From Eubacteriales Family XIII. Incertae Sedis bacterium (GTDB lineage Bacteria; Bacillota; Clostridia; Peptostreptococcales; Anaerovoracaceae), in contig JAISTX010000038.1 in the NCBI GenBank assembly GCA_031272365.1, positions 1 to 35,419 of the forward strand: a stretch of 35,419 bases of DNA, given 5' to 3'. Of the stretch, positions 17,264 through 25,845 are shown in pieces. Below the pieces are notes generated by a model. It did no database searches, had not been told where the DNA came from, and worked only from the letters and a program-made list of their open reading frames with translations. A program made the position numbers and the translations under genes. How positions within the stretch are numbered: position 1 is the first letter of the stretch; each line of letters opens with the position of its first letter.

Positions 17264-18590
17264 GATGGCCGGGATCGACTTTGAGCACGCGGGCGCGTCG
17301 GTGCGCGGGCGGTACGCGTTTGCGGCGGGCGCGTCGGAGGACGCGATGCGCCGCCTTGCATCGTGGCACCCACACCTCTCCTGCGTCCTGCTCTCCACCT
17401 GCAACCGGACGGAGCTGTGGCTCTCGGGGCTGCGGGCGGAGGACCCGCCCGCAGCGGCGCTGCTTTCGGCGCTCGCGGGGGAGCCGGCGACGGAGCCCGG
17501 GGGCGCGGCCTGCCTGACGGCACGCAGCGGCGAGGAGGCGGCCTTCCACCTCTTCCGGCTCGCGTGCGGGCTGCAGTCCAAGATCCTCGGGGAAGACCAG
17601 ATCCTCGGGCAGATGAAGGACGCCCTCGAGGCGGCGGGGCGCGCGGGCACGGCGGGCACCGTGCTCGACCGCGCCTTCACAGCCGCGATCACATGCGCGA
17701 AGAAGGCGAAGGCGGAGGAAGGCGGCAGCGCCGCGCCCTCCGTCGCGACGAAAGTGGTGGAGGCCGTGCAAGCGGCTTTCCCGACGGGCGGGGGCGCCAC
17801 GCCGCGCTGCCTCGTCATCGGCAACGGCAACGTCGGGCGCTTGACGGCGCGGGCGCTCGTGGAGGCGGGCTTTTCCGCCGACGTCACGCTGCGCCGCTTC
17901 CGGCACGGCGAAACCGTCGTGCCCGCCGGGTGCGGGGCGGTCCCGTACGCCGAGCGGTACGCGCGGCTGGCCGGGTACGACGCCGTGATGAGCGCGACGG
18001 TCAGCCCGCATTTCACGCTGCTTGCGCGCGAGACGCGGGAGGCGCTCGCGGCCGGCGGGGCGGGCGGGCCCACCCCCCACGGCGCGGGCGTGCGGCTCTT
18101 CTTCGACCTGGCGGTGCCCGCGGATATCGAGGCGGGGGTCGGCGCGCTGCCGGGCGTGCGGCTGGTCACGGTCGACGACCTGTCCGACGACCGCTTCCGG
18201 GCGGACGAGGCGCGCATCCGGCGCATCGAAGCGCTCGTCTCTGCGGGGGTCGCGGAGTTTTTCGCCTGGAACCGCTTCCGCCCGCACATCGGCAACATCG
18301 AGGCCATCCGCGCGGCGGCGGCGGCGGACATCCTCGCGCGGACGGACGCGCCGCTGCGCGCCGCGGGCGCGGACGAGCAGACGCGCGCGGCGCTGCGCAC
18401 CTCGATTGAAAGCGCGAGCCGCATGGTCGTCGGCAAGATACTGTTCGGCCTGCGCGATTCGCTCGACCAGGAGATGTGGGAGACCTGTTTCGCCGCCCTA
18501 ACGGAGGCGGCCGTGAAGCCGGCCCTATGGCAGGCTGTGCGGCAGGGGGAAAGCATGGGGAAGGCGAAAAAGAAAGGGGCCAAACAATGA
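17253..18590 (+). CDS. hemA: Glutamyl-tRNA reductase, 445 aa
   Basis: Reduces Glu-tRNA(Glu) with NADPH to glutamate-1-semialdehyde, the first committed step of tetrapyrrole synthesis by the C5 route. The catalytic cysteine is C50 in LLSTCNRTELW; GLQSKILGEDQILGQ and the NADP-binding VIGNGNVGRL follow, then the C-terminal dimerisation helices. The length is slightly above the usual 420 or so. ATG 17253 lies inside the end of cbiO and its stop overlaps the next start (ATGA). Its position behind a B12 riboswitch ties precursor supply to corrinoid demand. Confidence 0.97.
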   Translation: MPLEMAGIDFEHAGASVRGRYAFAAGASEDAMRRLASWHPHLSCVLLSTCNRTELWLSGLRAEDPPAAALLSALAGEPATEPGGAACLTARSGEEAAFHLFRLACGLQSKILGEDQILGQMKDALEAAGRAGTAGTVLDRAFTAAITCAKKAKAEEGGSAAPSVATKVVEAVQAAFPTGGGATPRCLVIGNGNVGRLTARALVEAGFSADVTLRRFRHGETVVPAGCGAVPYAERYARLAGYDAVMSATVSPHFTLLARETREALAAGGAGGPTPHGAGVRLFFDLAVPADIEAGVGALPGVRLVTVDDLSDDRFRADEARIRRIEALVSAGVAEFFAWNRFRPHIGNIEAIRAAAAADILARTDAPLRAAGADEQTRAALRTSIESASRMVVGKILFGLRDSLDQEMWETCFAALTEAAVKPALWQAVRQGESMGKAKKKGAKQ

Positions 18591-19366
18591 AGAAGCTCTA
18601 TGTGATCGGCATCGGGCCCGGCGGCAAGGGCGGCATGACGCTGGACGCGCTCAACGCGGTGGCCGCGTGCGAAACGCTCGTGGGCTACCCCGTCTACCTC
18701 GACCTGCTCGGGGATCTGGCGGACGGCAAGAAACGGCTCTCGACGCCGATGCGTCAGGAGGTGGAGCGCTGCCGGATCGCGCTGCGCGAAGCCGCTTCCG
18801 GGCGGGCGACCGGCGTCGTCTGCAGCGGCGACGCGGGCGTCTACGGCATGGCCGGGCTGATCTACGAGCTCTGCGAGGCGGATGCCGGCGCGTTCGGGGA
18901 GGTGGAGATCCTCGTGGTCCCCGGCGTCACCGCCGCGCTCTCGGGCGCCGCCGTGCTCGGCGCGCCCCTCATGAACGATTTTGCCGTCGTCAGCCTCAGC
19001 GACCTCCTGACGCCCTGGGAGATGATCGAGGCGCGGCTCGACGGCGCGGCGCGCGGCGGCTTCGCCATCTGCCTGTACAACCCGTCGAGCCGGAAACGGG
19101 CCGGCCACCTGAAGCGCGCCGCGCAGATCCTGCTGCGCCATCTGCCGCCGGGCACGCTCTGCGGCTACGTGCGCAACATCGGCCGGGACGGCGAGTCCTC
19201 CGGGGTCCTCACGCTCGAGGCGCTCCAGGACTACGAGGCGGATATGTTCACGACGGTCTTCGTCGGCTGCGCGGACACGGTCAACATCCGGGGCAAGCTC
19301 GTGACGAAACGCGGGTACACGGCGCCCCCGGAGGGCAAGGGCGCGGAAGGGGAGGCACATGGCTGA
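18587..19366 (+). CDS. cbiH: Cobalt-factor III (precorrin-3B) C17-methyltransferase, 259 aa
   Basis: A SAM-dependent tetrapyrrole methylase (TP_methylase fold) that methylates C17 and promotes ring contraction. Family marks are the N-terminal GIGPGGKGGMT, the CSGDAGVYGMAGL loop, VPGVTAALSGAAVLGAPLMNDF, and the CobJ/CbiH-type YNPSSRKR. Because CbiG and CbiD are present, the anaerobic name CbiH is preferred over CobJ. It overlaps hemA by 4 bp and the next gene by 8 bp. Confidence 0.95.
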   Translation: MKKLYVIGIGPGGKGGMTLDALNAVAACETLVGYPVYLDLLGDLADGKKRLSTPMRQEVERCRIALREAASGRATGVVCSGDAGVYGMAGLIYELCEADAGAFGEVEILVVPGVTAALSGAAVLGAPLMNDFAVVSLSDLLTPWEMIEARLDGAARGGFAICLYNPSSRKRAGHLKRAAQILLRHLPPGTLCGYVRNIGRDGESSGVLTLEALQDYEADMFTTVFVGCADTVNIRGKLVTKRGYTAPPEGKGAEGEAHG

Positions 19367-20651
19367 GATTTTCATTTTCGGAGGCACGGTGGAGGGGCGC
19401 CGTCTCGCGGGCAGGCTCGCGGGCGCGGGCATCCCCGTGCGCCTGTTCACGGCGACCGAGTACGGGCGGGACCTGCTGCCAAAGGCCTCCTTCGGCGCGG
19501 CGGCGTTCGTCGTGGAAGCCGGGCGGCTTTCCCGGATCGCCATGGCGGCGCGATTTGCCGGGGACGCGCCGCCCCTGGTCATCGACTGCACCCACCCCTA
19601 CGCCGAGGAGGTGTCCGAGAACCTGCGCGCCGCGTGCGCGGACACGGGGCATGCCTACCTGCGCGTCGGCCGGGCGCCGAGCGAGGAAGCCCTCCCCGGT
19701 TTCTCCGGGTTCGGCACCGCGGAGGAGGCGGCGGCCTTCCTCTGCAGGCAGGAGGGCGGCGTGCTGCTCACGACCGGCAGCAAGACGGCGGGTGCCTTTG
19801 CGCTGCCCGGGCTCACGGACCGCGTTTTCCTGCGCATGCTGCCGATGGCCGACAACATCAAGAAATGCACGGCGCTCGGGTTCGACGCGCACCGCTTCAT
19901 CCTGATGCAGGGCCCGTTTTCCTACGAGATGAACCGCGCCATGATCAAAGACACCGGCGTGCGCTGGCTCGTGACGAAGGAAAGCGGCGGAGCCGGCGGC
20001 TTCGCCGAGAAGGTGGCGGCGGCGATGGACGAGGGCATCGGCCTCGTCGTCATCGGGCGCCCGCCGGAACCCGCGGATGCCGTCAGCGAAGATGCGGCCT
20101 TCGCCCGCGCGGCGGGGGCGGCCGATATGACGGGCGTGCTTGCGGCGATTGCGCGGGGCGCCGAAGGCCGGGGCAAGGACGGCTTCTTCCCGCTGTTTTC
20201 CCGCGTGCGGGGCAAGACCTTCCTCGTCGTCGGCGGCGGGAAGGTCGCGCTGCGGCGCGTGCGCACCCTGCTCGGGTTCGACTGCCGCATCCGCGTGCGC
20301 GCGCCGAAAATCGCGCCGGAAATCAGGGCGCTTGGCGCCGCCGCGTCCGACGAAGGCCAGCTTGCGCTCGAGCGCTGCGCCTGGGACGAGGCCTCCCTTG
20401 CGGGCGTGGACTACGCGACGGCGGCGACGGACGAAGCTGCCGTCAACCGCGCCGTAGCGGAGGCCTGCAGGCGCCGGGGCATCCCGGTCAGCATCGCGGA
20501 CGACCCGGGCGGCTCGGACTGGTTTTTCCCGGCCGTCGTGCGGGACGGCCCCGTCGTGATCGGGCTCACTTCGGGCGGGGAGGACCACCGGCGCGTGGCC
20601 GACACGGCGGCGCGCCTGCGCCGGATGCTTGCGGAAGGAGAGGGAAAATGA
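19359..20651 (+). CDS. cbiJ-sirC: Fusion: cobalt-precorrin-6A reductase + precorrin-2 dehydrogenase, 430 aa
   Basis: Residues 1-250 are a precorrin-6A reductase: IFGGTVEGRRLA at the start, VIDCTHPYAEE and LMQGPFSYEMN. After a short linker near 260-270 comes a siroheme-synthase-N-like dehydrogenase: FFPLF, the NAD-binding VVGGGKVALRR, and AATDEAAVN with the Asp that serves as catalytic base and metal ligand in SirC/Met8p/CysG. The first half reduces a late macrocycle; the second oxidises precorrin-2 to sirohydrochlorin for CbiX. The helical C-terminal part of CysG-N is short here, so ferrochelatase activity is doubtful. The two steps are far apart in the pathway, so substrate channelling between them is not obvious. 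The frame is continuous with no sign of an artefact. Confidence 0.92.
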   Translation: MAEIFIFGGTVEGRRLAGRLAGAGIPVRLFTATEYGRDLLPKASFGAAAFVVEAGRLSRIAMAARFAGDAPPLVIDCTHPYAEEVSENLRAACADTGHAYLRVGRAPSEEALPGFSGFGTAEEAAAFLCRQEGGVLLTTGSKTAGAFALPGLTDRVFLRMLPMADNIKKCTALGFDAHRFILMQGPFSYEMNRAMIKDTGVRWLVTKESGGAGGFAEKVAAAMDEGIGLVVIGRPPEPADAVSEDAAFARAAGAADMTGVLAAIARGAEGRGKDGFFPLFSRVRGKTFLVVGGGKVALRRVRTLLGFDCRIRVRAPKIAPEIRALGAAASDEGQLALERCAWDEASLAGVDYATAATDEAAVNRAVAEACRRRGIPVSIADDPGGSDWFFPAVVRDGPVVIGLTSGGEDHRRVADTAARLRRMLAEGEGK

Positions 20652-21616
20652 CGCGACCATTGCGTATCGGGAGCCGGGAGAGCACGCTTGCCGTGCGGCA
20701 GGCGGAGATCGTGGCGGAGGGCATCCGCCGCGCGTCCCCGGATATAGAGATCGTCTTCCAGACGATGAAGACACAGGGCGACGTCATCCTCGACCGCCCG
20801 CTCGACAAAATCGGCGGCAAGGGGCTGTTCATCGCGGAGCTCGACGAGGCGCTGCTGGCGGGCAGGATCGACCTCGCCGTGCACAGCCTGAAGGACATGC
20901 CCGCCGAGCTCGCGGACGGGCTCGCCATCGCGGCCTACTCGCGCCGCGAGGACCCCAGGGACGTGCTGGTGCTGCCGGAGGGCGTCCCGGAGGACGCACC
21001 GGAAGGCGCGCAGGAAGCGGGCGGGTATTGGGCGCCGCTGGGCTGCTCGGGCGGGCGCCGCAAGCTGCTGGCGGCCAAGGCCTTCCCCGGCTGGGGGACG
21101 AAGGACATCCGCGGCAATGTGCCGACGCGCATCGCGAAGCTCGACGCGGGCCAGTACGGTGGCCTCATCCTCGCGGCGGCCGGCCTGAAGCGCCTCGGGC
21201 TGGAGGGCCGCATCAGCCGCTACCTCGATTGCGAGACGTTCATCCCCTCGGCCGGCCAGGGCATCCTCGCCGTGACCTGCCGCGCGGACGACCTTGCGCA
21301 GGGGCGCATCCCGGAGGCCGCCGCGGTCGACGACGCCGAAAGCCGCGTCTGCGCGACCGCCGAACGCGCCTTCGTCAAAGAGACGGGGGGCGGCTGCAGC
21401 GCCCCGATGGCCGCCTGGGGGCGCATCGAAAACGGCAGGCTCCGGGTGCACGGCCTCTATGGGGAGGAAGGGAGCACGCGCTTCGTTACAAAAATCGTGG
21501 ACACCGCCCTGACGGGGGATATCCGGCAGGACGAGGAGACGGCGCAGTCCGCCGGCGTGATGCTGGCGCGGTTGCTGCTTGCGCAATTCCGGGAAGGGGA
21601 AGGGAGAGGAGCATGA
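20648..21616 (+). CDS. hemC: Hydroxymethylbilane synthase, 322 aa
   Basis: Polymerises four porphobilinogens into hydroxymethylbilane. The N-terminal RIGSRESTLAVRQAE, TMKTQGD, KGLFIAELDEALL and VHSLKDMP are classic. The dipyrromethane cofactor attaches to C250 in TGGGCSAPMAA. An extra Glu/Ala/Gly-rich loop near residues 112-128 is a lineage feature. The start overlaps the preceding stop (ATGA) and the end overlaps cobA-hemD by 4 bp. Confidence 0.97.
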   Translation: MTRPLRIGSRESTLAVRQAEIVAEGIRRASPDIEIVFQTMKTQGDVILDRPLDKIGGKGLFIAELDEALLAGRIDLAVHSLKDMPAELADGLAIAAYSRREDPRDVLVLPEGVPEDAPEGAQEAGGYWAPLGCSGGRRKLLAAKAFPGWGTKDIRGNVPTRIAKLDAGQYGGLILAAAGLKRLGLEGRISRYLDCETFIPSAGQGILAVTCRADDLAQGRIPEAAAVDDAESRVCATAERAFVKETGGGCSAPMAAWGRIENGRLRVHGLYGEEGSTRFVTKIVDTALTGDIRQDEETAQSAGVMLARLLLAQFREGEGRGA

Positions 21617-23172
21617 AGGAGACGGCAAGGCCCAAGGGGCATATCTGGCTCGTCGGCGCAGGGCCGGGCGACGCGGGGCTGCTGACGCGGAGCGGGGAGC
21701 GCGCGCTCGCGCGCGCGGACGTCGTGCTCTTCGACCACCTGGTCGGGCGCAGCGTGCTCGCCCTGATCCCGGAAGGGGCGGAGTGCATCTTCGTCGGCAA
21801 GGAGCAGGGGTTCCACACGGTGCCGCAGGAGCGCATCAACGCGCTGTTGCGCGAGAAGGCCGCCGAGGGGAAATGCGTCGTGCGCCTCAAAGGCGGCGAC
21901 CCCTTCCTGTTCGGGCGCGGCGGGGAGGAGCTCGAAGGCCTCAAGGCGGCGGGCATCCCCTTCGAAGTCGTGCCCGGCGTCACGTCGGCCATCGCGGTGC
22001 CGGCGGCGGCGGGCATCCCGGCCAGCCACCGGGATTTTGCGTCGCAGGTCCACATCGTGACGGGCCACACGCGGCACGCGCCCGGGGACGGCATCGACTA
22101 CGCGGCGCTCGCGCAGGCGGGCGGCACGCTGATCTTCCTGATGGGCGTCACGGCGCTCACGGGCATCTGCGAAGGGCTGCTCGCGGCGGGGATGCCGGGG
22201 GGCACGCCGGCAGCTGTCGTGCAGCAGGGCTACACGGCGGGCCAGAAGCGCGTCCTCTCCACGCTGGCGGAGCTCCCCGGGGACGCGGAGGCGGCGGGCG
22301 TGCGGCCCCCGGCCGTCACGGTCATCGGGGGCGTGTGCAGCCTCGCCGAATCGCTCGACTACCTTTCGGAAAAGCCGCTCTTCGGCGTCTCCGTCGCGGT
22401 CGCGCGGCCGAAGGACCGGGGATCGAAGCTGACGCACCTGCTCTCCGGGGCGGGGGCGGAGGCCGTCGAGATCCCCTCGATCCGCACCGTGGCGATCGAG
22501 CGCCCCTGGGGCCTCACAGAGCAGCTCGCGCAGCTCGCGCCCGGCGACTGGGTCGCGTTCACGAGCCCCGTAGCCCCGCCGCTGTTTTTCACGGCCATGC
22601 GCAAGGCCGGCTGCGACGTCCGGGCCCTCCAGGGCGTGCGCTTCGCGGCGATCGGCAGCGCGACGGCGGCGCGCGTCGAGAGCCATGCCCTGCCCGTCGA
22701 CCTCGTGCCCGCGCACTATATGGGCGAGGCGCTCGGCGAGGCGCTCGCCGAAGCCATCGCCCGCGAAGGCGGCAAGGTGCTGCTGCCGCGCTCGGCGCGC
22801 GGCACCGACGAAATCCTGCGCCCGCTGCGCGCGGCCGGCGTGGACGTCCGCGAGGTCACGCTCTACGACACGGTCCCCCCGCGCGCGCTGCGCGGGGAGG
22901 ACGGCGCGCCCAGCCCCCTCTTGGAGGCGCTGGCCGCGCCGGGCTTCGACTGGATCGCGTTCACGAGCGCCTCGACCGTCGAGGGCATGGCGGAGATCCT
23001 CGGGGAGGATGCGCTGCGCAAATCGCGCGCGCTCTGCATCGGCGAACAGACCCGGCAGGCGGCGGAACGTTATGGAATGGAGACGCGGACGGCGCCGCAG
23101 GCGACGCTCGAAGCGATGGTGGACACGCTCGTCGAGGCGGTCCGGATGGAAAGGAGCGGCGGCCATGCATGA
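21613..23172 (+). CDS. cobA-hemD: Fusion: uroporphyrinogen-III C-methyltransferase + uroporphyrinogen-III synthase, 519 aa
   Basis: Residues 1-250 are CobA/SUMT: VGAGPGDAGLLT, VRLKGGDPFLFGRGGEE, VPGVTSAIAVPAAAGIP. It methylates C2 and C7 of uroporphyrinogen III to precorrin-2. Residues from about 258 are HemD (VAVARPKDRGSKL, FTSPVAPPLFF, LLPRSARGTDEI, FTSASTVEG), which cyclises and inverts ring D of hydroxymethylbilane. The fusion is common in Clostridia and joins two consecutive steps. It follows hemC directly and overlaps hemB by 8 bp. Confidence 0.96.
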   Translation: MKETARPKGHIWLVGAGPGDAGLLTRSGERALARADVVLFDHLVGRSVLALIPEGAECIFVGKEQGFHTVPQERINALLREKAAEGKCVVRLKGGDPFLFGRGGEELEGLKAAGIPFEVVPGVTSAIAVPAAAGIPASHRDFASQVHIVTGHTRHAPGDGIDYAALAQAGGTLIFLMGVTALTGICEGLLAAGMPGGTPAAVVQQGYTAGQKRVLSTLAELPGDAEAAGVRPPAVTVIGGVCSLAESLDYLSEKPLFGVSVAVARPKDRGSKLTHLLSGAGAEAVEIPSIRTVAIERPWGLTEQLAQLAPGDWVAFTSPVAPPLFFTAMRKAGCDVRALQGVRFAAIGSATAARVESHALPVDLVPAHYMGEALGEALAEAIAREGGKVLLPRSARGTDEILRPLRAAGVDVREVTLYDTVPPRALRGEDGAPSPLLEALAAPGFDWIAFTSASTVEGMAEILGEDALRKSRALCIGEQTRQAAERYGMETRTAPQATLEAMVDTLVEAVRMERSGGHA

Positions 23173-24166
23173 CCACGCACATACAAAGGATATCTTCTAC
23201 GGGCGCAGGCTGCGCGGGAGCGCCGCGCTGCGCGGCATGGTGCGCGAGACGCGGCTGTCAAAGGACACGCTGATCTACCCCGTCTTCGTGCAGAGCGGGG
23301 AGAACATCAAGGATGAGATCGCCACGATGCCGGGCCAGTACCGCTACTCCCCCGACCGCCTGCCGGAATTTTTCGAGGAAGCCCTCGCGGCCGGCGTGGA
23401 CAAGGTGATCTTCTTCGGCCTGCCCGCCGCCAAGGACGAGGTCGGCAGCGGCGCCTGGGCCGACGACGGCATCGTCCAGCAGGCCGTGCGCATCGCGGCC
23501 GAACGCTACCCCGAGGTGCTGCGCGTCACGGACGTCTGCCTGTGCGAGTACACGAGCCACGGGCACTGCGGCGTGCTCGAGGGGGGCTGCGTGCATAATG
23601 AAAAGACGCTCCCCCTGCTTGCCCAGACCGCCGTATCGCAGGCGCGCGCCGGGGCCCAGCTGATCGCCCCGTCGGACATGATGGACGGGCGCGTGGCGGC
23701 CATCCGCCGGGCGCTCGACAAGGAAGGGTTTTCCGGGACGCCGGTCATGGCGTACTCGGCGAAGTACAGCAGCGCGTTCTACGGCCCGTTCCGCGAGGCG
23801 GCGGATTCGGCGCCCGCCTTCGGGGACCGCAAGACGTACCAGATGGACTGGCACAACGCGCGCGAGGCGGTGCGCGAATCGCTGGCGGACCTGTCGGAGG
23901 GCGCGGACATCGTGATGGTCAAACCCGCGCTCGCCTACCTCGACGTGATCCGCCGCGTGCGCGAGCAGGTGGACGCGCCGCTGTGCGCCTACGCGGTCAG
24001 CGGCGAGTACGCGATGATCAAGGCGGCGGCGCAGGCGGGCATGATGGACGAGGAGGCGCTCGTGGCCGAGACGACCACGGCCATCTTCCGCGCGGGCGCG
24101 GACATGCTCATCACCTACCACGCGCCCCTGGCCGCGCGGTTGATCACGGAAGGGAGGATTGGCTGA
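23165..24166 (+). CDS. hemB: Porphobilinogen synthase (delta-aminolevulinate dehydratase), 333 aa
   Basis: Condenses two aminolevulinates into porphobilinogen. The Schiff-base lysines are K200 (SAKYSSAFYGPF) and K253 (MVKPALAYLD). The active-site zinc cysteines C125, C127 and C135 lie in CLCEYTSHGHC, so this is the zinc-type enzyme. ATG 23165 overlaps the cobA-hemD end by 8 bp. Confidence 0.97.
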   Translation: MHDHAHTKDIFYGRRLRGSAALRGMVRETRLSKDTLIYPVFVQSGENIKDEIATMPGQYRYSPDRLPEFFEEALAAGVDKVIFFGLPAAKDEVGSGAWADDGIVQQAVRIAAERYPEVLRVTDVCLCEYTSHGHCGVLEGGCVHNEKTLPLLAQTAVSQARAGAQLIAPSDMMDGRVAAIRRALDKEGFSGTPVMAYSAKYSSAFYGPFREAADSAPAFGDRKTYQMDWHNAREAVRESLADLSEGADIVMVKPALAYLDVIRRVREQVDAPLCAYAVSGEYAMIKAAAQAGMMDEEALVAETTTAIFRAGADMLITYHAPLAARLITEGRIG

Positions 24167-24167
24167 G

Positions 24168-25460
24168 ATGGGAAAGACGGACAAATCGCGCGCCCTGTAC
24201 GCGCGGGCGCAGGAGGTCATCCCCGGCGGCGTCAACAGCCCCGCGCGGGCGTTCGGCGCGGTCGGCATGGAGCCGCTGTTCCTGGAGCGGGCGGAGGGCG
24301 CGCGCGTCACGGACGCGGACGGGAACAGCTATATCGACTTCATCGGCTCCTGGGGGCCGATGATACTCGGGCATGCGCGCGCGGAGGTGCTGGCCGCCGC
24401 GGGCGAGGCCGCCGCGAAGGGCATGAGCTTCGGCGCGGCGACGGAGCTCGAGGTGCAGATGGCGGAGCTCGTCCGGGCGCTCGTGCCGTCCATGGAGCTC
24501 ACGCGCATGGTCAACTCGGGCACCGAAGCGACGATGAGCGCGCTGCGCGCCGCGCGGGGTTTCACGGGGCGTGACAAGATCATCAAGTTTTCCGGCTGCT
24601 ACCACGGCCACGTCGACGCCCTGCTCGTGAAGGCGGGCTCGGGCCTGCTCGCGGGCGCCTCGCCGGACAGCGCGGGCGTGTCCGCGTCCTGCGCCGCCGA
24701 CACGCTCATCGCGTCGTACAACGACGCGGACAGCGTCCGGGCGCTGCTGAAGGAGCACCCCGGGGAGGTCGCGGCCGTCATCGTCGAGCCGGTCGCGGCC
24801 AATATGGGCGTCGTGCCCCCGGAGCCGGGCTTCCTCGAAACGCTGCGCGCGCTCTGCGACGGGGACGGCGCGCTGCTGATCTTCGACGAGGTCATCACGG
24901 GCTTCCGCCTCGCGCCCGGCGGCGCGCAGGAACGCTACGGCATCCGCCCCGACCTGTCGACGTTCGGCAAGATCCTCGGCGGCGGGCTGCCGGTCGGCGC
25001 CTACGGCGGGCGGAAGGACGTCATGGAGGTCGTCGCCCCGCTCGGGCCCGTCTACCAGGCCGGCACGCTGTCCGGCAATCCGGTGTCCATGGCGGCCGGC
25101 ATGAAACAGTTATTGTTATTGAAGGAAGACCCCGGGATCTATGCGCACATCGAGGCGCTCGGGGCGCGGCTGTTCGGCGGGCTCACACAGATCGCCCGGC
25201 GCGCCGGGGCGGGCTGCTGCGTGAACGCGGTCGGCTCGATCGGGTCGCTGTTTTTCACGGACGGGCCGGTGCGCGACTTCGCGTCGGCGATGCGCTCGGA
25301 CACGGGGCGCTACGCGCGGTGGTTTGCGCATATGCTCGGGGCGGGCATCCTGCTCGCGCCCGCGCAGTTCGAGGCGGCGTTCCTGTCGGCGGCGCACACG
25401 GAGGCGGACGTAGACGCGGTGCTGGCCGCGGCGGAGGATTTCTTTGCGGGAAAGGAGTAA
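24168..25460 (+). CDS. hemL: Glutamate-1-semialdehyde 2,1-aminomutase, 430 aa
   Basis: A PLP enzyme that turns glutamate-1-semialdehyde into 5-aminolevulinate. PLP lysine K268 in TFGKILGGGLPVGAYGG; also PGGVNSPARAF, NSGTEATMSALRAAR and YHGHVD. ATG 24168 is preferred to TTG 24159 because GGGAGGA lies nine bases before it and both start just after the hemB stop. A run of rare codons (CAG TTA TTG TTA TTG AAG) at 25107-25124 stands out from the GC-rich gene. Confidence 0.97.
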   Translation: MGKTDKSRALYARAQEVIPGGVNSPARAFGAVGMEPLFLERAEGARVTDADGNSYIDFIGSWGPMILGHARAEVLAAAGEAAAKGMSFGAATELEVQMAELVRALVPSMELTRMVNSGTEATMSALRAARGFTGRDKIIKFSGCYHGHVDALLVKAGSGLLAGASPDSAGVSASCAADTLIASYNDADSVRALLKEHPGEVAAVIVEPVAANMGVVPPEPGFLETLRALCDGDGALLIFDEVITGFRLAPGGAQERYGIRPDLSTFGKILGGGLPVGAYGGRKDVMEVVAPLGPVYQAGTLSGNPVSMAAGMKQLLLLKEDPGIYAHIEALGARLFGGLTQIARRAGAGCCVNAVGSIGSLFFTDGPVRDFASAMRSDTGRYARWFAHMLGAGILLAPAQFEAAFLSAAHTEADVDAVLAAAEDFFAGKE

Positions 25461-25464
25461 TCAC

Positions 25465-25845
25465 ATGAAGGGCACGCTTTTGCTGGCGCACGGAAGCCGG
25501 CGCAAGGAGACGGAACAGACGATGGCGGAGGTCTGCGGGGAGGTGCGAAGCCTGACCGGCGGGAACGTCACGTTCGCGTTCATGGAATTTTCGGAGAACA
25601 ACATCGAGGCCGGGCTCGAGCGGCTGCGCGCGGACGGGGCGCGGGAGGTCTGCGTGGTGCCGTATTTTCTGTTTGACGGCGTGCACATCCACGAGGACAT
25701 CCCGGCGGAGCTCGCGGCGTATCAGGCGGGGCACCCGGAGATGCGGGTCCGGTTCGGGCGGACGCTCGGCGCGGACCGGCGGCTGGCGGAGATCGTGGCC
25801 GACCGCATCCGGGAGGCGCAGGCGCAGGGCCAGGAGGCTTCGTGA
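25465..25845 (+). CDS. cbiX: Sirohydrochlorin cobaltochelatase, short form, 126 aa
   Basis: Inserts Co2+ into sirohydrochlorin, the step that defines the anaerobic route. A single CbiX domain with the metal-site histidines in LLLAHGSRR (H9) and FDGVHIHEDIP; at 126 residues it is the short CbiX-S form that works as a homodimer. ATG 25465 follows AAAGGAG. It overlaps the next gene by 4 bp (GTGA). Confidence 0.95.
   Translation: MKGTLLLAHGSRRKETEQTMAEVCGEVRSLTGGNVTFAFMEFSENNIEAGLERLRADGAREVCVVPYFLFDGVHIHEDIPAELAAYQAGHPEMRVRFGRTLGADRRLAEIVADRIREAQAQGQEAS

Noticed and set aside
16688-19591. A minus-strand open frame of 967 codons across cbiO, hemA and cbiH
   Set aside because: It is antisense to three firm enzymes. 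Long stop-free antisense frames are expected in GC-rich DNA, and its Arg/Ala/Pro-rich product matches no family.
24159-24161. TTG as the start of hemL
   Set aside because: It directly abuts the ribosome site GGGAGGA, whereas ATG 24168 is at normal spacing.
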